In this document: positions 31,097 through 40,364 of the stretch, piece by piece
Layout: every line of letters begins with the position of its first letter
Position numbering within the stretch: position 1 is the first letter of the stretch
Notes under the pieces: generated by a model
Told to the model about the DNA's origin: nothing
Database searches by the model: none
Seen by the model: the letters and a program-made list of their open reading frames with translations, nothing else
Program-made: the position numbers and the translations under genes
NCBI GenBank assembly: GCA_039105265.1
Contig: JAPFFF010000014.1
Location: 248,001-312,000 of the forward strand
Direction: 5' to 3'
DNA length: 64,000 bases
Source: Tritrichomonas musculus
Taxonomy: Eukaryota; Parabasalia; Tritrichomonadida; Tritrichomonadidae

Positions 31097-31351
31097 TTGT
31101 TTAGATTTTGTATGATACATCAGAACTCTGTACTTAAATACGCTGTCAAAAGATTGTTGGCAGCGCCATATAACACAGAGAAATTAAACATTGCATATCT
31201 CTCTTATGGCCAGAAAGATTTAATGAGAAGAAGATTGCTCGAAAGAGTAATTCGAGATGCATTGCCTGAAATTACACAGCCGAAGGTTGCTGCGTTTTGG
31301 CAACACATAATGAGCTTTCTTCCGAAGTGTTTAGCTCTTGAAATCATCTAA
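31097..31351 (+). pseudogene. Coding fragment, possibly a transposase C-terminus
   Basis: 84 codons ending R-R-R-L-L-E-R-V-I-R-D-A-L-P-E-I-T-Q, then F-W-Q-H-I-M-S-F-L-P-K-C-L. The charged, amphipathic composition looks coding. It lies 80 bp from the end of an IS630/Tc1-type transposase, but on the opposite strand. C-terminal helices of such transposases can look like this, so it may be an inverted piece of the same transposon or of a second one. Identification is tentative. Confidence 0.35.
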
Positions 31352-31433
31352 ATAATAAATAAACAATTTTTTTTAATTTATTTCATTAATTATTTATTTT
31401 ATTAAATAATTATTTATTATTATTCGATGATGT

Positions 31434-32090
31434 TTAGCATTGGGGAATAGAGGGAAAGAAAATATAATCCCATCCTGTTTCGTTGCACCATTGGTCAACA
31501 TCAGCTTTGCGATTAATGCTTGCGATATCAAGAATAATGACAGGATTTGGGATGTTTAAATCATATACCGTCGAGAGCATTACATTCAAAAAAGAAATGA
31601 AATCATTGGTATTAATGCTCCCATCTTTATATTCATATGGCACCAAGCTCAGATCTTTATTAGCGCAAGCAACCACTGATGTATTTCGTCCTTTGTTCCT
31701 TGCTTCAAGTACTACCGCTTTTTGACCTTTCTCAGATCTTGCAACTCTTCTTGTTGTATTCAGAGAATATCCACATTCATCAATAAAGAAATAATTATAG
31801 TTTTGATGAGTCAAAAAAAAGCGGCGTAATTTTTTCTCATAATTCTAGTAATCAAAGCAATCTTTGTTGATTCTGAAATGAGGCCAACTTCAAGGTTATC
31901 AACTGGCCATCCAAATATCTCCATGATGTTGAGATACTTATTTGAAGAAAATTAAAGTGGCCAAACATGATGTCTCTTAATTCTTCTAGAGTTACTTGCG
32001 GGTTTATTTTTTCGATAGTTCCAATGGCTGCATCAATTTGATCTTCTGTCCATAAATATTTTTTTATATGATATTGAATTCCAAGGTCTC
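31434..32090 (-). pseudogene. IS630/Tc1-type DDE transposase remnant
   Basis: Reading from the right, a helix-turn-helix part is visible (W-T-E-D-Q-I-D-A-A-I, then W-R-Y-L-D-G-Q-L-I-T-L-K), followed after a frame change by the DDE domain: first Asp in F-F-I-D-E-C-G-Y, second in V-I-I-L-D-I-A-S-I-N (family L-D-N-A-x-I-H), then W-D-Y-I-F-F-P-S. The third acidic residue and the C-terminus are missing from this frame. The copy is broken by at least one frameshift and a premature end. It belongs to the cut-and-paste DNA transposons common in trichomonads, and abuts the Polinton fossil on its right. Confidence 0.8.
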
Positions 32091-32114
32091 CTTCACATTG
32101 TAATATTTTATAAT

Positions 32115-33400
32115 ATGTTCTTTTATGATCCCCTTAACGATATGAAAAATACTGTAAATGAAAATGACAGAAGGACGGTAGCAAGATTCATAGGGAGACA
32201 TTTCAAAAAAGAGAATGTGAAACAATGTTCGTCCTATGAAGATAAACTCAAAAAAATGCAAAAAGAAATCCCAGAACTAAAATTCAAGCTTGCGGTAAAA
32301 GAAGAATCAAAACCACTTCAAATATCAAACTCTCTATGGAATTGTGAATCATTCAATCAGAAAATTAATGTAAAAGTGATAGAAAAAATACAAGAAAAAT
32401 ATCCAAAAATTTACCAAACTGTTATCTTTCTTGATGAAAAAAAAAAGAATTAAATAGATCAATATTCGAAGTAAGAAAATATACAATCTCAAGAGATGCC
32501 AATTAATAGGATAAAAGAGATATCTGATAAATTAAAATGCAATTTTGTAGGGAAAAGAATTGATGAAAAACTAGCAATTAAACATCAAATGCAAATCAAA
32601 ATAGACACCAGAAAGAAAGGTCATGATCGAACAGTGGAGCTTCTTTAATATAAAGAACACAACATGGTTTATATACCAATCAAATGCACCGTCTATTATC
32701 TTGAATACGCAAAATAATTAGACGAAAAGTTCAAAGATGATAAAAATCGTTTTATGATCAAAGGGGAAAAGATTTATTATTCAGAAAATGGCACTCTTTC
32801 AATGATGATATTTAGAAAGATGTTTGAACTTAATATGTTCAGAGAGATAAGAAGCTGCGAATTATCTATACTAAATACAACTGAATATGATGGCTTAAAT
32901 GATTAAATTGATCTTGATTATAATGAAGAATTATGAAACAAAATAATAGACTCAAATAGAGATTAAAAGAAAAAGAAAAATTGGTCTAGAATTTATTATT
33001 CAGATTTTGAAACAGACACTGCTGTATCTCCTCATCGTCCTTATTTGAATTGCATAATCTATCGTGAAGGCCAAAACATTCAAAAAGTGAACTTGGGAGC
33101 CAACATAATTTAAATAACAGGTTATTTCTTCAAAAGAATTAACGATATCTGAAAAAGAAAGACCACTTTTGTATGGCGTCATATGTACAACTGATAAAGG
33201 TAGTTTTCCATTGGATGGAAATACATGAAACACATAAATTGAATCATTTGAAGAGCTTATTGAGGTTTTTAAGCTTGCTTCATTAAACAATAATGCAAAA
33301 GAGATTTGCTTTTCAGGGAGGTGATTATGAAATATTATTGCTAATATTGGCCCACTACTATGCGTTTGATATAGTTTTTGATTTTATAAATAATTGATTT
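32115..33400 (+). mobile_element. Polinton (Maverick) fossil: DNA polymerase B N-terminal region
   Basis: Scattered coding similarity on the plus strand to the N-terminal and exonuclease part of a Polinton protein-primed family B polymerase. The clearest point is Y-Y-S-D-F-E-T-D near 32995, matching the exonuclease I motif, followed by a P-Y-L-N-C-I-I-Y strand. Only part of one gene is present, no terminal repeats were found, and the remnant is heavily broken (many interruptions), so it is an old fossil. It is bounded on the left by a DNA-transposon remnant. Confidence 0.65.
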
Positions 33401-33838
33401 GGTTTGATTATAAATAAAAATGTGACAAATATGCCGCATCCTACAAATTTGCTTCATAATTTAAGATAATTAGAATTTTAATTTCAAAGTGGATTTATAA
33501 GAAGTTGACCTTCTTAATAAACTGTTGCTAAAAAGTTACTTAAACTATTGTTCATGATATAATAAGACAAAGCATATCTATTTAATTTCATGAAAATTTA
33601 AACCAACCATAAAAAATGATTCAATTTGAGAATAAAAACGATTAAATAAACTGATACGCAAATTTTCTTACGATTCAATTCTTTTTCTATGCTTTTCTGA
33701 TATAAAAAAATAAAACAAATCAATAATTGAGAATATAAAAAATAATTGAATCATACCAAAATTTGCGTATGCAAATATTCAGAAATTTATTTTATTTATT
33801 AAGAAATAAAAAATAAATAATTGAAAATTAAAATAAAA
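33401..33838. other. A+T-rich spacer, no feature seen
   Basis: No coding or RNA signal beyond the fossil. Pieces such as AAATTTGCGTATGCAAAT and AATCATACCAAAATTTGCG near 33655 and 33760 suggest a short fold-back, ends unclear. Confidence 0.35.
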
Positions 33839-34025
33839 TTAATCACAACTTTCTTCATCCGAAGAACTGTCTTGAGATACATTTTGAGCAGTTTCAACAG
33901 GATTTATACTTTGAAGTATTAAAGGAATATCTTGAGGGATTTCTTTGAACGAGTCTTCGTGATTCTTGTAATCTCTGATTTTGCCTTCCAATTCATTACA
34001 TTTGATTCGTAATGAACTAGAGTAG
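33839..34025 (-). pseudogene. 3' end of an unidentified gene, truncated at the element border
   Basis: On the minus strand about 60 codons stay open and end L-E-G-K-I-R-D-Y-K-N-H, later S-Q-D-S-S-S-D-E-E-S-C-D and stop. The composition (a coiled-coil-like helix, then an acidic Ser-rich end) looks coding. The frame runs into the sharp compositional border at about 34028 and is not continued, so the 5' part has been displaced or lost. The family is not recognised; it could be host or element. Confidence 0.4.
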
Positions 34026-34029
34026 TAAT

Positions 34030-34090
34030 GTTAGGGGGCTACAGATACTACGTATCTTACGCCCACGTTCGCTTCGCTCACTCCCCTAAC
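34030..34090. repeat. Hairpin-forming left border sequence
   Basis: GTTAGGGG (34030-34037) pairs with CCCCTAAC (34083-34090), enclosing a second perfect hairpin AGATAC-TAC-GTATCT (34043-34057) and a GC-rich segment with the near-palindrome GTTCGCTTCGCTCAC. Base composition changes sharply here. It is probably the terminus, or an origin-like or recombination site, of the adjoining element. Confidence 0.6.
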
Positions 34091-34529
34091 TCTAATTCAT
34101 TCAGTCTACCAAAAATTGTCATTTTTGTCATCCTCGACCAAATTAGTATATATAACCGCCACAGTCGCGTGACAGCTAATTTAATTGACGAAATCCCCCA
34201 AAAATCAGCTGTTTTTGTATTTAATTTAGTGCTACTTGTGGCACAAGACTATAGATATATGTCTATATATGACAATTCTAATAGCGATAACCTAAAATAA
34301 TGGCTAAATAAACTATTATAATAGGCGAAATCGGCTATATTAATATGAAACCGTTTCTAAACAATTCCATAGCTATACTCATATACGACATTATCGAGAT
34401 TGTGTCCAATAAAGTAGAACTAATAGTGGCAGATAATGAATGACTATTGTAGCATATAATGAATGACTATATGTATAAACGTTGGGTTTGATATGTGAAT
34501 TACATGAAAATTTTATCCAACTGAAACCA

Positions 34530-36422
34530 ATGACACTGAACACTATGTTATACAGTTACGTACACGAAGATATAAAATATGAGTCTGTTGATGATTATAG
34601 ATATCCAGTTCCTGACGCTGACGATGCTTTCGCTAACGCAGATCCATTGAAACAACAAATCGAACCAATACCAACACCAGAAGAAGTCCATGATCCGTCA
34701 TATATTCGATGGCAGATGTTTGATGAGATCCCTGAACGATTATACACTATACAGTGTGAAGGTTACTTCGATAAGAACGGCCATCCATTAGATGATGAAA
34801 CATCGATTAAACACCTAACTAATGGTGAACATAAACTTTGTGTTGATGATATTATAGAACGTTATGATGAGAATGGTAACTTTCTCGGTTATGTCGACTT
34901 TGATGACTCTCCTTGTTATTACATAGACCATGATAAGTCTGATTTATGTAAGATCACTAAACAAATTCGAACCAAGAAGTTCATCTGTGAAGCTCCAATC
35001 GGTTCTGGTAAATCGACAGCGATTCGTAAAAGGATTGCATCGCATAATACAGAGAGGTTTATGGTTATAGTTCCAACCGTGAATATCGCTGAAGAGTTCT
35101 ATACCAAGTTGAGTGATATGGATGTTAATTCCATTCGGTTGTGTGTTAACGATAATGCGTTTAGAGAGTTTCACAAAGCTGTACAACATGAAGTTAATGT
35201 GATTATTACTACCTACAACACAGCTTCGAAATGTTTAGGTGATCTAATTGAAGAATATTACATGAACGAACAACGATTAGATTACTTTCTAGTGATTGAC
35301 GAAGCGCATATGTTACTACAACATATTGGATTGATTGAGATTACTAAAGAGTTCGATAAGGTTGCATTAATAAGTGCTACTGCTGACGGTATTAAACACT
35401 TCGCGTGTTTTAGAGATTACATAATCGTTAATCCATGTATCGATAAGAGATACAATCGGAATATATACGTTAACAAGTTGATACCAGATGCTGATGAACA
35501 ACGAGCTGAGATAGTTAACTTAATCGATACAAAGCGAATGAACTACGATAAAGTATTAATTAAGATCGAAGATAAGAAACAATGTACTTTATTGAAAGAG
35601 ATGTTGAAAGATAGATACAAGGTTGCTTTATATACAGGTGATAACAAAGAGGTTAAGTTGAATGAAGATGGTTTGTTCGATGAAGATGTTGATGTTGTTA
35701 TACCTACCTCATCTATCCAGAATGTACAGTCCATTAAAGAGAATATTCTATCTGTATTCGTCCAAACATATATCGATACTGTATCCAGTGTTAAACAGTT
35801 TCTAGGTCGAAACCGAAATCGAAATTCGGATGTATATGTATATGTTCGATATGGTAAACACATGAACAAGAGAAAGTACTCGATACCGAACAACAGATAT
35901 GAGAGATACTTAAACGAACTGCGTGATAGAGCATGGAATTGTATGAGTAAAACAGGTTGGAATGTCGCATTATATGAGTTTGGTCGTGTACGATTCGGTA
36001 AATCTACTGATGATGACGATTCACAAAGTGAAGTTCTCGAAGAGAATGATACTTCGTACTCCGCTACCGCGGATGAACCAGTTGATGATGATGAATCTGT
36101 TGATGAACCTATCGTTGATGAACCAGTTAATGAACCTATCGTTGATGAGCATGTTGTTAATGAACCTATCGTTGATGAACATGTCGTTAATGAAACTATC
36201 GTTGATGAACCCATCGTTGATGATACTGTCGTTAATGAACCTATCGTTGATGAACATGTCGTTAATGAACCTAACATTGATATAGAATTTACTACCAAAA
36301 GAGATCTATACAACTATTATGGAATCGATATTAAGACAATACCAGATTGGCATGAAGTTAATATGAGATATAACAGAGTTAATGGTAAACGAGGTCGAGT
36401 ATATAAATTGATGAAGAAGTGA
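34530..36422 (+). CDS. SF2 DEAH helicase, origin-binding-protein-like
   Basis: 630 aa from ATG 34530 (M-T-L-N-T-M); the earlier in-frame TTG is not needed. The helicase core is complete: Walker A G-S-G-K-S-T (158-163) in A-P-I-G-S-G-K-S-T, motif Ia V-I-V-P-T, I-I-T-T-Y-N-T, motif II D-E-A-H (257-260), motif III S-A-T (282-284), and motif VI Q-F-L-G-R-N-R (423-429). The A-P-I-G-S-G-K-S pattern recalls the origin-binding-protein helicases of herpesvirus UL9 and giant viruses (Herpes_ori_bp family). About residues 518-588 are a degenerate repeat of E-P-I-V-D-E-H-V-V-N, acidic and recently expanded. Codon use differs from all host genes nearby. It looks whole. Likely role: unwinding DNA for the element's replication. 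Confidence 0.85.
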   Translation: MTLNTMLYSYVHEDIKYESVDDYRYPVPDADDAFANADPLKQQIEPIPTPEEVHDPSYIRWQMFDEIPERLYTIQCEGYFDKNGHPLDDETSIKHLTNGEHKLCVDDIIERYDENGNFLGYVDFDDSPCYYIDHDKSDLCKITKQIRTKKFICEAPIGSGKSTAIRKRIASHNTERFMVIVPTVNIAEEFYTKLSDMDVNSIRLCVNDNAFREFHKAVQHEVNVIITTYNTASKCLGDLIEEYYMNEQRLDYFLVIDEAHMLLQHIGLIEITKEFDKVALISATADGIKHFACFRDYIIVNPCIDKRYNRNIYVNKLIPDADEQRAEIVNLIDTKRMNYDKVLIKIEDKKQCTLLKEMLKDRYKVALYTGDNKEVKLNEDGLFDEDVDVVIPTSSIQNVQSIKENILSVFVQTYIDTVSSVKQFLGRNRNRNSDVYVYVRYGKHMNKRKYSIPNNRYERYLNELRDRAWNCMSKTGWNVALYEFGRVRFGKSTDDDDSQSEVLEENDTSYSATADEPVDDDESVDEPIVDEPVNEPIVDEHVVNEPIVDEHVVNETIVDEPIVDDTVVNEPIVDEHVVNEPNIDIEFTTKRDLYNYYGIDIKTIPDWHEVNMRYNRVNGKRGRVYKLMKK

Positions 36423-36461
36423 ATCGACAATGTGATTACTTTGTATTTTTCTCGAACTTAA

Positions 36462-36698
36462 ATGACCGCATTAACAGAACTATTCGCATGTGATGATATG
36501 AACAAGTTGAAGCATGAACTCGCTAGACTTATCGAATCCAAATACAATAAGACAGTTAATACATTGTTACATCGTAATCCAAATACATGGAAATTTAATA
36601 CTCGTGAACTTAATGAAGAGATACCATGTGATGATAAACACTCCACTAAACGAAAAGGTGTAATGAAGTTCGAGACCAGACCTCGACGTAAAGACTAA
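36462..36698 (+). CDS. Small element protein, family copy 1
   Basis: 78 aa, starting 40 bp after the helicase stop on the same strand. The pattern L-T-E-L-F-A-C-D-D-M-N-K-L, then N-T-L-L-H-R-N-P-N, K-F-N-T-R-E-L-N-E-E-I-P and S-T-K-R-K-G is shared with the ORF at 37140. It ends in a basic cluster R-P-R-R-K-D, suggesting nucleic-acid binding. No known family is recognised. Its position behind the helicase suggests a joint role in the element. Confidence 0.7.
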   Translation: MTALTELFACDDMNKLKHELARLIESKYNKTVNTLLHRNPNTWKFNTRELNEEIPCDDKHSTKRKGVMKFETRPRRKD

Positions 36699-36789
36699 GA
36701 CATGATGAGACCAAAAAAGATGATTTTTTTGGCAAAAACCAACGACAGTAGATGCGTCATGCATTCGATATAAGAGATGAACATACTAA

Positions 36790-37002
36790 CCCGGGATCGT
36801 ACATCCAATCCCTTATAAAGAGAAACAATATGCATCTACTATAGTTGGGGAACGTGATTTAACACGTTCATTACGAGGATTACATTTGTCGACAAATGCA
36901 TCTGTGTTATCTATACCACAAGCAATAGTTTACCACAAGGTGTTTAGTTCGCTAGGGTTCTATCACAAATATGATACAAATTTACACAGAAAATCGGTAT
37001 AG
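36790..37002 (+). other. Open frame without ATG, coding-like
   Basis: 70 codons between stops with balanced composition: I-P-Y-K-E-K-Q-Y-A-S-T-I-V-G-E-R-D-L-T-R, S-L-R-G-L-H-L and F-S-S-L-G-F-Y-H-K-Y-D. There is no start codon and no recognised family. Its stop codon lies inside the tRNA-like sequence on the other strand. It may be the remnant of a further element gene. Confidence 0.35.
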
Positions 37003-37068
37003 CAGCGAATCGAACTTGCACCTGCAACCGAAGTCCGGAGATGCACTTCATGATCCAACAACTATACC
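36996..37068 (-). tRNA. tRNA-like sequence, degenerate
   Basis: On the minus strand, 73 nt start and end with perfectly complementary 7-mers GGTATAG and CTATACC, and the standard T-loop word TTCGATT sits 5 nt before the 3' arm, as in a tRNA. However, the T-stem pairs poorly, and neither a clear D-arm nor a 7-nt anticodon loop with a 5-bp stem can be drawn (the best anticodon stem GAAGT/ACTTC leaves a 10-nt loop). No anticodon is assigned. It could be a decayed tRNA, a tRNA-like structure of the element, or chance. Confidence 0.3.
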
Positions 37069-37139
37069 AACACAGCTAGCTAATTATAGTATCGAAATTA
37101 ACATTTATGCGTTATCTGTGCAAGTTTAATTACATAGAA

Positions 37140-37562
37140 ATGAGTAAGAACAAGAATCCATCATTTGCAAAGCAAACTCCATACAATGGACAACCAACTC
37201 TCGAAGAGTTATACACTACAAACGACTTAACAGTACTTAATCGAGCTATCACCGAGTTAACAACCAAACAAGATTATAAGACCTTCAACACCCTGTTTCG
37301 TCGTAATCCAAATGCTAGTAAGTTCGACAGTAGAACACTTAATGAAGATATACCTCAATCGACAAAACGATTCACCAAACGTAATGGTAAGCTCTGCAAT
37401 GTATCACGAACAGTTCCACGACAGAGTACCACCAAACCAGAAGAGAGTGACTCATACACATACAAGTCCAGATACTATGATCCACATACCAAATCGTTTA
37501 AGTATATAGATAAACCTATCGAACCATATGCTAGTGCTTCGCGAATTCGTGCTAGGTACTAA
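37140..37562 (+). CDS. Small element protein, family copy 2
   Basis: 140 aa from ATG 37140 (M-S-K-N-K-N-P); an in-frame ATG at 37107 would add 11 residues, but comparison with the relic at 4.5 kb favours the inner one. The N-terminal half matches copy 1: E-L-Y-T-T-N-D-L, F-N-T-L-F-R-R-N-P-N, F-D-S-R-T-L-N-E-D-I-P and T-K-R-N-G-K. The C-terminal half is new: S-R-Y-Y-D-P-H-T-K-S-F-K-Y-I-D-K, basic and Tyr-rich. Function unknown; the basic character suggests DNA or RNA binding. The codon use is that of the helicase. Confidence 0.75.
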   Translation: MSKNKNPSFAKQTPYNGQPTLEELYTTNDLTVLNRAITELTTKQDYKTFNTLFRRNPNASKFDSRTLNEDIPQSTKRFTKRNGKLCNVSRTVPRQSTTKPEESDSYTYKSRYYDPHTKSFKYIDKPIEPYASASRIRARY

Positions 37563-37582
37563 ATCGACACAGAACACAGATC

Positions 37583-37837
37583 GCGCACATACATATTTTT
37601 GGATAATAGTCGACAACATCGAAACTAGTAAATATCATTAACGATCTTAATATTAACGAATCCATTTACGAAAACATTATCCAATACCATTAACGATCTT
37701 AATATTAACGAATCCATTTACGAAAACATTATCCAATACCATCTTTAACCACTTTTAACGAGTTTCGTATGCGAATCCAATACTGGAGAATCCTGTTTCG
37801 ATGTTGTCGACTATTATCCAAAAATATGTATGTGCGC
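37583..37837. repeat. 43-bp perfect inverted repeat enclosing 52-bp tandem repeats
   Basis: Arms 37583-37625 and 37795-37837 are exact reverse complements (outer end GCGCACATACATATTTTTGG, inner end ACATCGAAAC). Between them lie two exact copies of a 52-bp unit (37636-37687 and 37688-37739, beginning CATTAACGATCTTAATATTA) and a degenerate third. It starts 20 bp after the stop of the 37140 ORF. Perfect arms imply recent origin or active maintenance. Candidate roles are an element terminus or a replication origin with iterons recognised by the adjacent helicase. Confidence 0.9.
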
Positions 37838-37861
37838 TTATCTTCTTCAGGTATAGAGAGT

Positions 37862-38570
37862 TTATTGCTTGAAAGGTAGTGTGATATGCTTTTGCCAGCA
37901 ACTCTCAATTAAAGAATTAACGGTTTTTATTTCAATTGTTTTCCATATTTCTATGATAGCATCTTTTAATTGTTGTTTATTTGTTGGCATAAGATCTAAT
38001 TTCTGAAGTTTATGTTTGACAATTGACCACAGCATTTCGATTGGTGACAAATCGGGACTATTAGGGGGCCATCCATACAGTAATCTCGCATTTTGTTCTA
38101 TATAATTTATTGATCTTTGAGTCGTGTGACAAGGTACACCATCCTGTTCATACAAATAATTATATCTCCCAAATTTTTTAATCCAACTTTTTGAATAGGC
38201 CTGATTGAATTAATAAATTGGTATATTTATCTGAATTTAAGCATCCATCAATAAAATATATATCTGATTTGTAATCATATCCAATTTCTGCATCATGACA
38301 CTTATTGAAAATTTTTCAGTACCTATCGTTGTAATATCTGAATAATCATCAATTCGAAACCACCTTTTGGAGCAATATGGACCACCACATATTCGGCATT
38401 CATCTGTAAAAATAATTTTTTTAATAATTTCTTCTAAATTATAAGAAAAATTATTCAAAAGATTGAATGAGAAATCAAACCTATTGAAAATTTGTGCAGA
38501 ACTAAGCATAGGTTTAATTTGGCTCTTTTCACCCTTCTAAAAAAAATAAGGTATAATTTTAGTAAAAATG
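37862..38570 (-). pseudogene. Tc1-type (DD34E) transposase remnant
   Basis: Two frames on the minus strand. The right one has F-T-D-E-C-R-I and K-R-W-F-R-I-D-D, the first catalytic Asp region. The left one has Y-E-Q-D-G-V-P-C-H-T-T and W-P-P-N-S-P-D-L-S-P-I-E-M-L-W. Between the second Asp (Q-D-G) and the final Glu (P-I-E) there are exactly 34 residues, the DD34E spacing of Tc1-like enzymes. The gene is interrupted between the two frames and lacks a recognisable DNA-binding N-terminus. Terminal repeats were not found. Confidence 0.85.
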
Positions 38571-38639
38571 AGGAAAAGTGAGTTTATCTATATTTGAATG
38601 GGTTCATGAAATAAGAGCTACATTTTTTGAAGATAAGTA

Positions 38640-39310
38640 TGCATCTACGAACTTATTGATATTCTTCAATATGTTTTAGAAGAGAAATTTCATCTTCTTT
38701 GCTGACTATCGTTGGTCTTCCACATGCATTTTGGATTAAAGATGCTTTAGGGGATGGAAATACTACTTAAAATATTTCAGCTCAAAAGAATATTAATAAA
38801 TGGAACGAAGATTCAAAGCAAATTTTGGATGTTTATCAACCATTGTATTTAAATGATCTTCATCATGTCCTGAAAAGAGGACGTTATAAGCTTTTATTAC
38901 ATAACATAGTTTTATTGCATAATTGTGACACAGTTATTGATACAGAAAAGATACAAGAAATATCAAATTTCTCATCTATTTCTTGTATTCATTAATTCAA
39001 AAATCACACAAAAAAGCATGTTTTCCTCCCATTACGACTATTTGATATAAATGTTTTTACAATTTACAATATTCAGAAATGAATAACGGATAAGCCTAAT
39101 TTCTTCCATTTACATTAATGATTAAGGCAATCTCTTCAAAAAAATTAATCATTGATGAAAGAGTTGACTTTTTAGATATTTTTACTGCTACTTTTCCCCT
39201 CATGTTTGATGTATCATAAATATCGATGAAATAATTCATCAAGAGAATTGGGTTTTGCTTGATTGAACCAAACATATTACTCATACAATGTGTAAGATTA
39301 GATTTCATTT
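38640..39310. other. Eroded coding-like sequence, unidentified
   Basis: Short stretches on the plus strand (for example W-I-K-D-A-L-G-D-G-N and H-V-L-K-R-G-R-Y-K-L-L-L-H-N) and a 70-codon frame on the minus strand (39096-39308) show coding-like composition but no coherent gene. Probably remnants of one or more mobile elements. Confidence 0.3.
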
Positions 39311-39429
39311 AAAATTAATAATGAGATCTCTACAATAAAATATTTGAGGTTTTTTAGTTTTAAAAAGATTTGCATTTCCTCATCATTCTTATAGAGCTCA
39401 ATACCATATAACTATTTTAGAATTTTCAT

Positions 39430-39720
39430 TTAAAAATCGATGTATAAATTAGAGTTATTCATATGAATTTATGTATAAATCAACATCAAGTATTCAATCA
39501 AAAAATAGTTTGGTAGACATAAAAAAAGACACTTTTCTCTACCTTTTACAACATTCAAATTTGAATTATTCTTAGAAAAAATTCTATAAGTTCACCTAAA
39601 TTTGAATATCGTAAAATGTAGGGGAAAATGCTCTTTTATCAATTTATCAATAGTTTACATAATCAAGATTTATATTTGTGATAACTTATACAAATTTTTC
39701 TATGATCATTTTTATTTTGA
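39430..39720. repeat. Imperfect fold-back repeat, MITE-like
   Basis: The segment reading CTCTACCTTTTACAACATTC on the left (from about 39537) mirrors GATATTCAAAT / TACGATATTC-type sequence on the right (to about 39637), centred near 39580; weaker mirror similarity extends some 100 bp further each way (TATAAATC and ATAAATC words). No ORF. Ends and target duplication are unclear. Confidence 0.45.
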
Positions 39721-40364
39721 AAATGGATACCTCATTTTATAATAAATAATATTTTTTTATAATCAAAGATGAGCCTTTATATGATAAACCATATATTGAA
39801 TTAAATTAACAGCAAATAAATTTGAATTGATAACCAACGCCATCAAAATTTAAGGGATAATTATCAAATTGTATTTAAAAAATTCTATGAGTTATCACAA
39901 AATGAATTGTCTTAAAAAAATTTATTTCTTGAGTATTTTTGCTATGTTTTGGTATATATAAATCATATAAATTATATATCATTTATTTCTATTCTTATTT
40001 TAATTCTATTCCCTTTTTTCAATAAAAATAAAAAGTTGAGAGGATGTAAAAGTTTTAAAAAAATGATCGGAATGGTGAAATTATAAAGTTTTAAACTTTT
40101 TCTGAAATAATAACCATTGAATTTTATTTTCTATGAGTTTTTTCAATATTGAAATGTTTACAAAATAATATGATAGTGGTCCCTTAAAATAATTGTAAAA
40201 ACAAGATCCATTTACTTTCTTTTTTTTGGACATCATTAGAGTTACTTATGAAGGTAAAATTAAAAAAAAATATAAAAAATATTAAAATAATATAAAAGAG
40301 TATAATTGTAAATTAAAAATTATAAATTCCAAATCTAAAAAAATTCGGAAAATAAAGAGAATGT

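Larger units (their letters stand above)
34028..37837. mobile_element. Unclassified helicase-bearing element (approximate limits)
   Basis: A block of about 3.8 kb stands out from its surroundings: higher G+C, different codon choice (CGA, GTT, GAT-rich), near-absence of homopolymer runs, and its own gene set (DEAH helicase, two paralogous small ORFs, a tRNA-like sequence). The left border carries a hairpin-forming sequence (34030-34090) and the right border a 43-bp perfect inverted repeat around tandem repeats (37583-37837). A decayed relative of its small ORF lies at 4.5 kb, so it has been mobile or multi-copy. Limits are inferred from composition; no clear target duplication was found. No capsid, integrase or polymerase was seen. 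Confidence 0.6.

Noticed and set aside
33000-33290. 96-codon minus-strand frame
   Set aside because: Antisense to the Polinton polymerase fossil.
34028-34300. 90-codon frame at the left edge of the helicase element
   Set aside because: It starts inside the border hairpin and has no recognisable pattern; more likely fortuitous.
35543-36313. 256-codon frame antisense to the helicase
   Set aside because: Antisense shadow of the helicase repeat tail; the plus frame has all helicase motifs.
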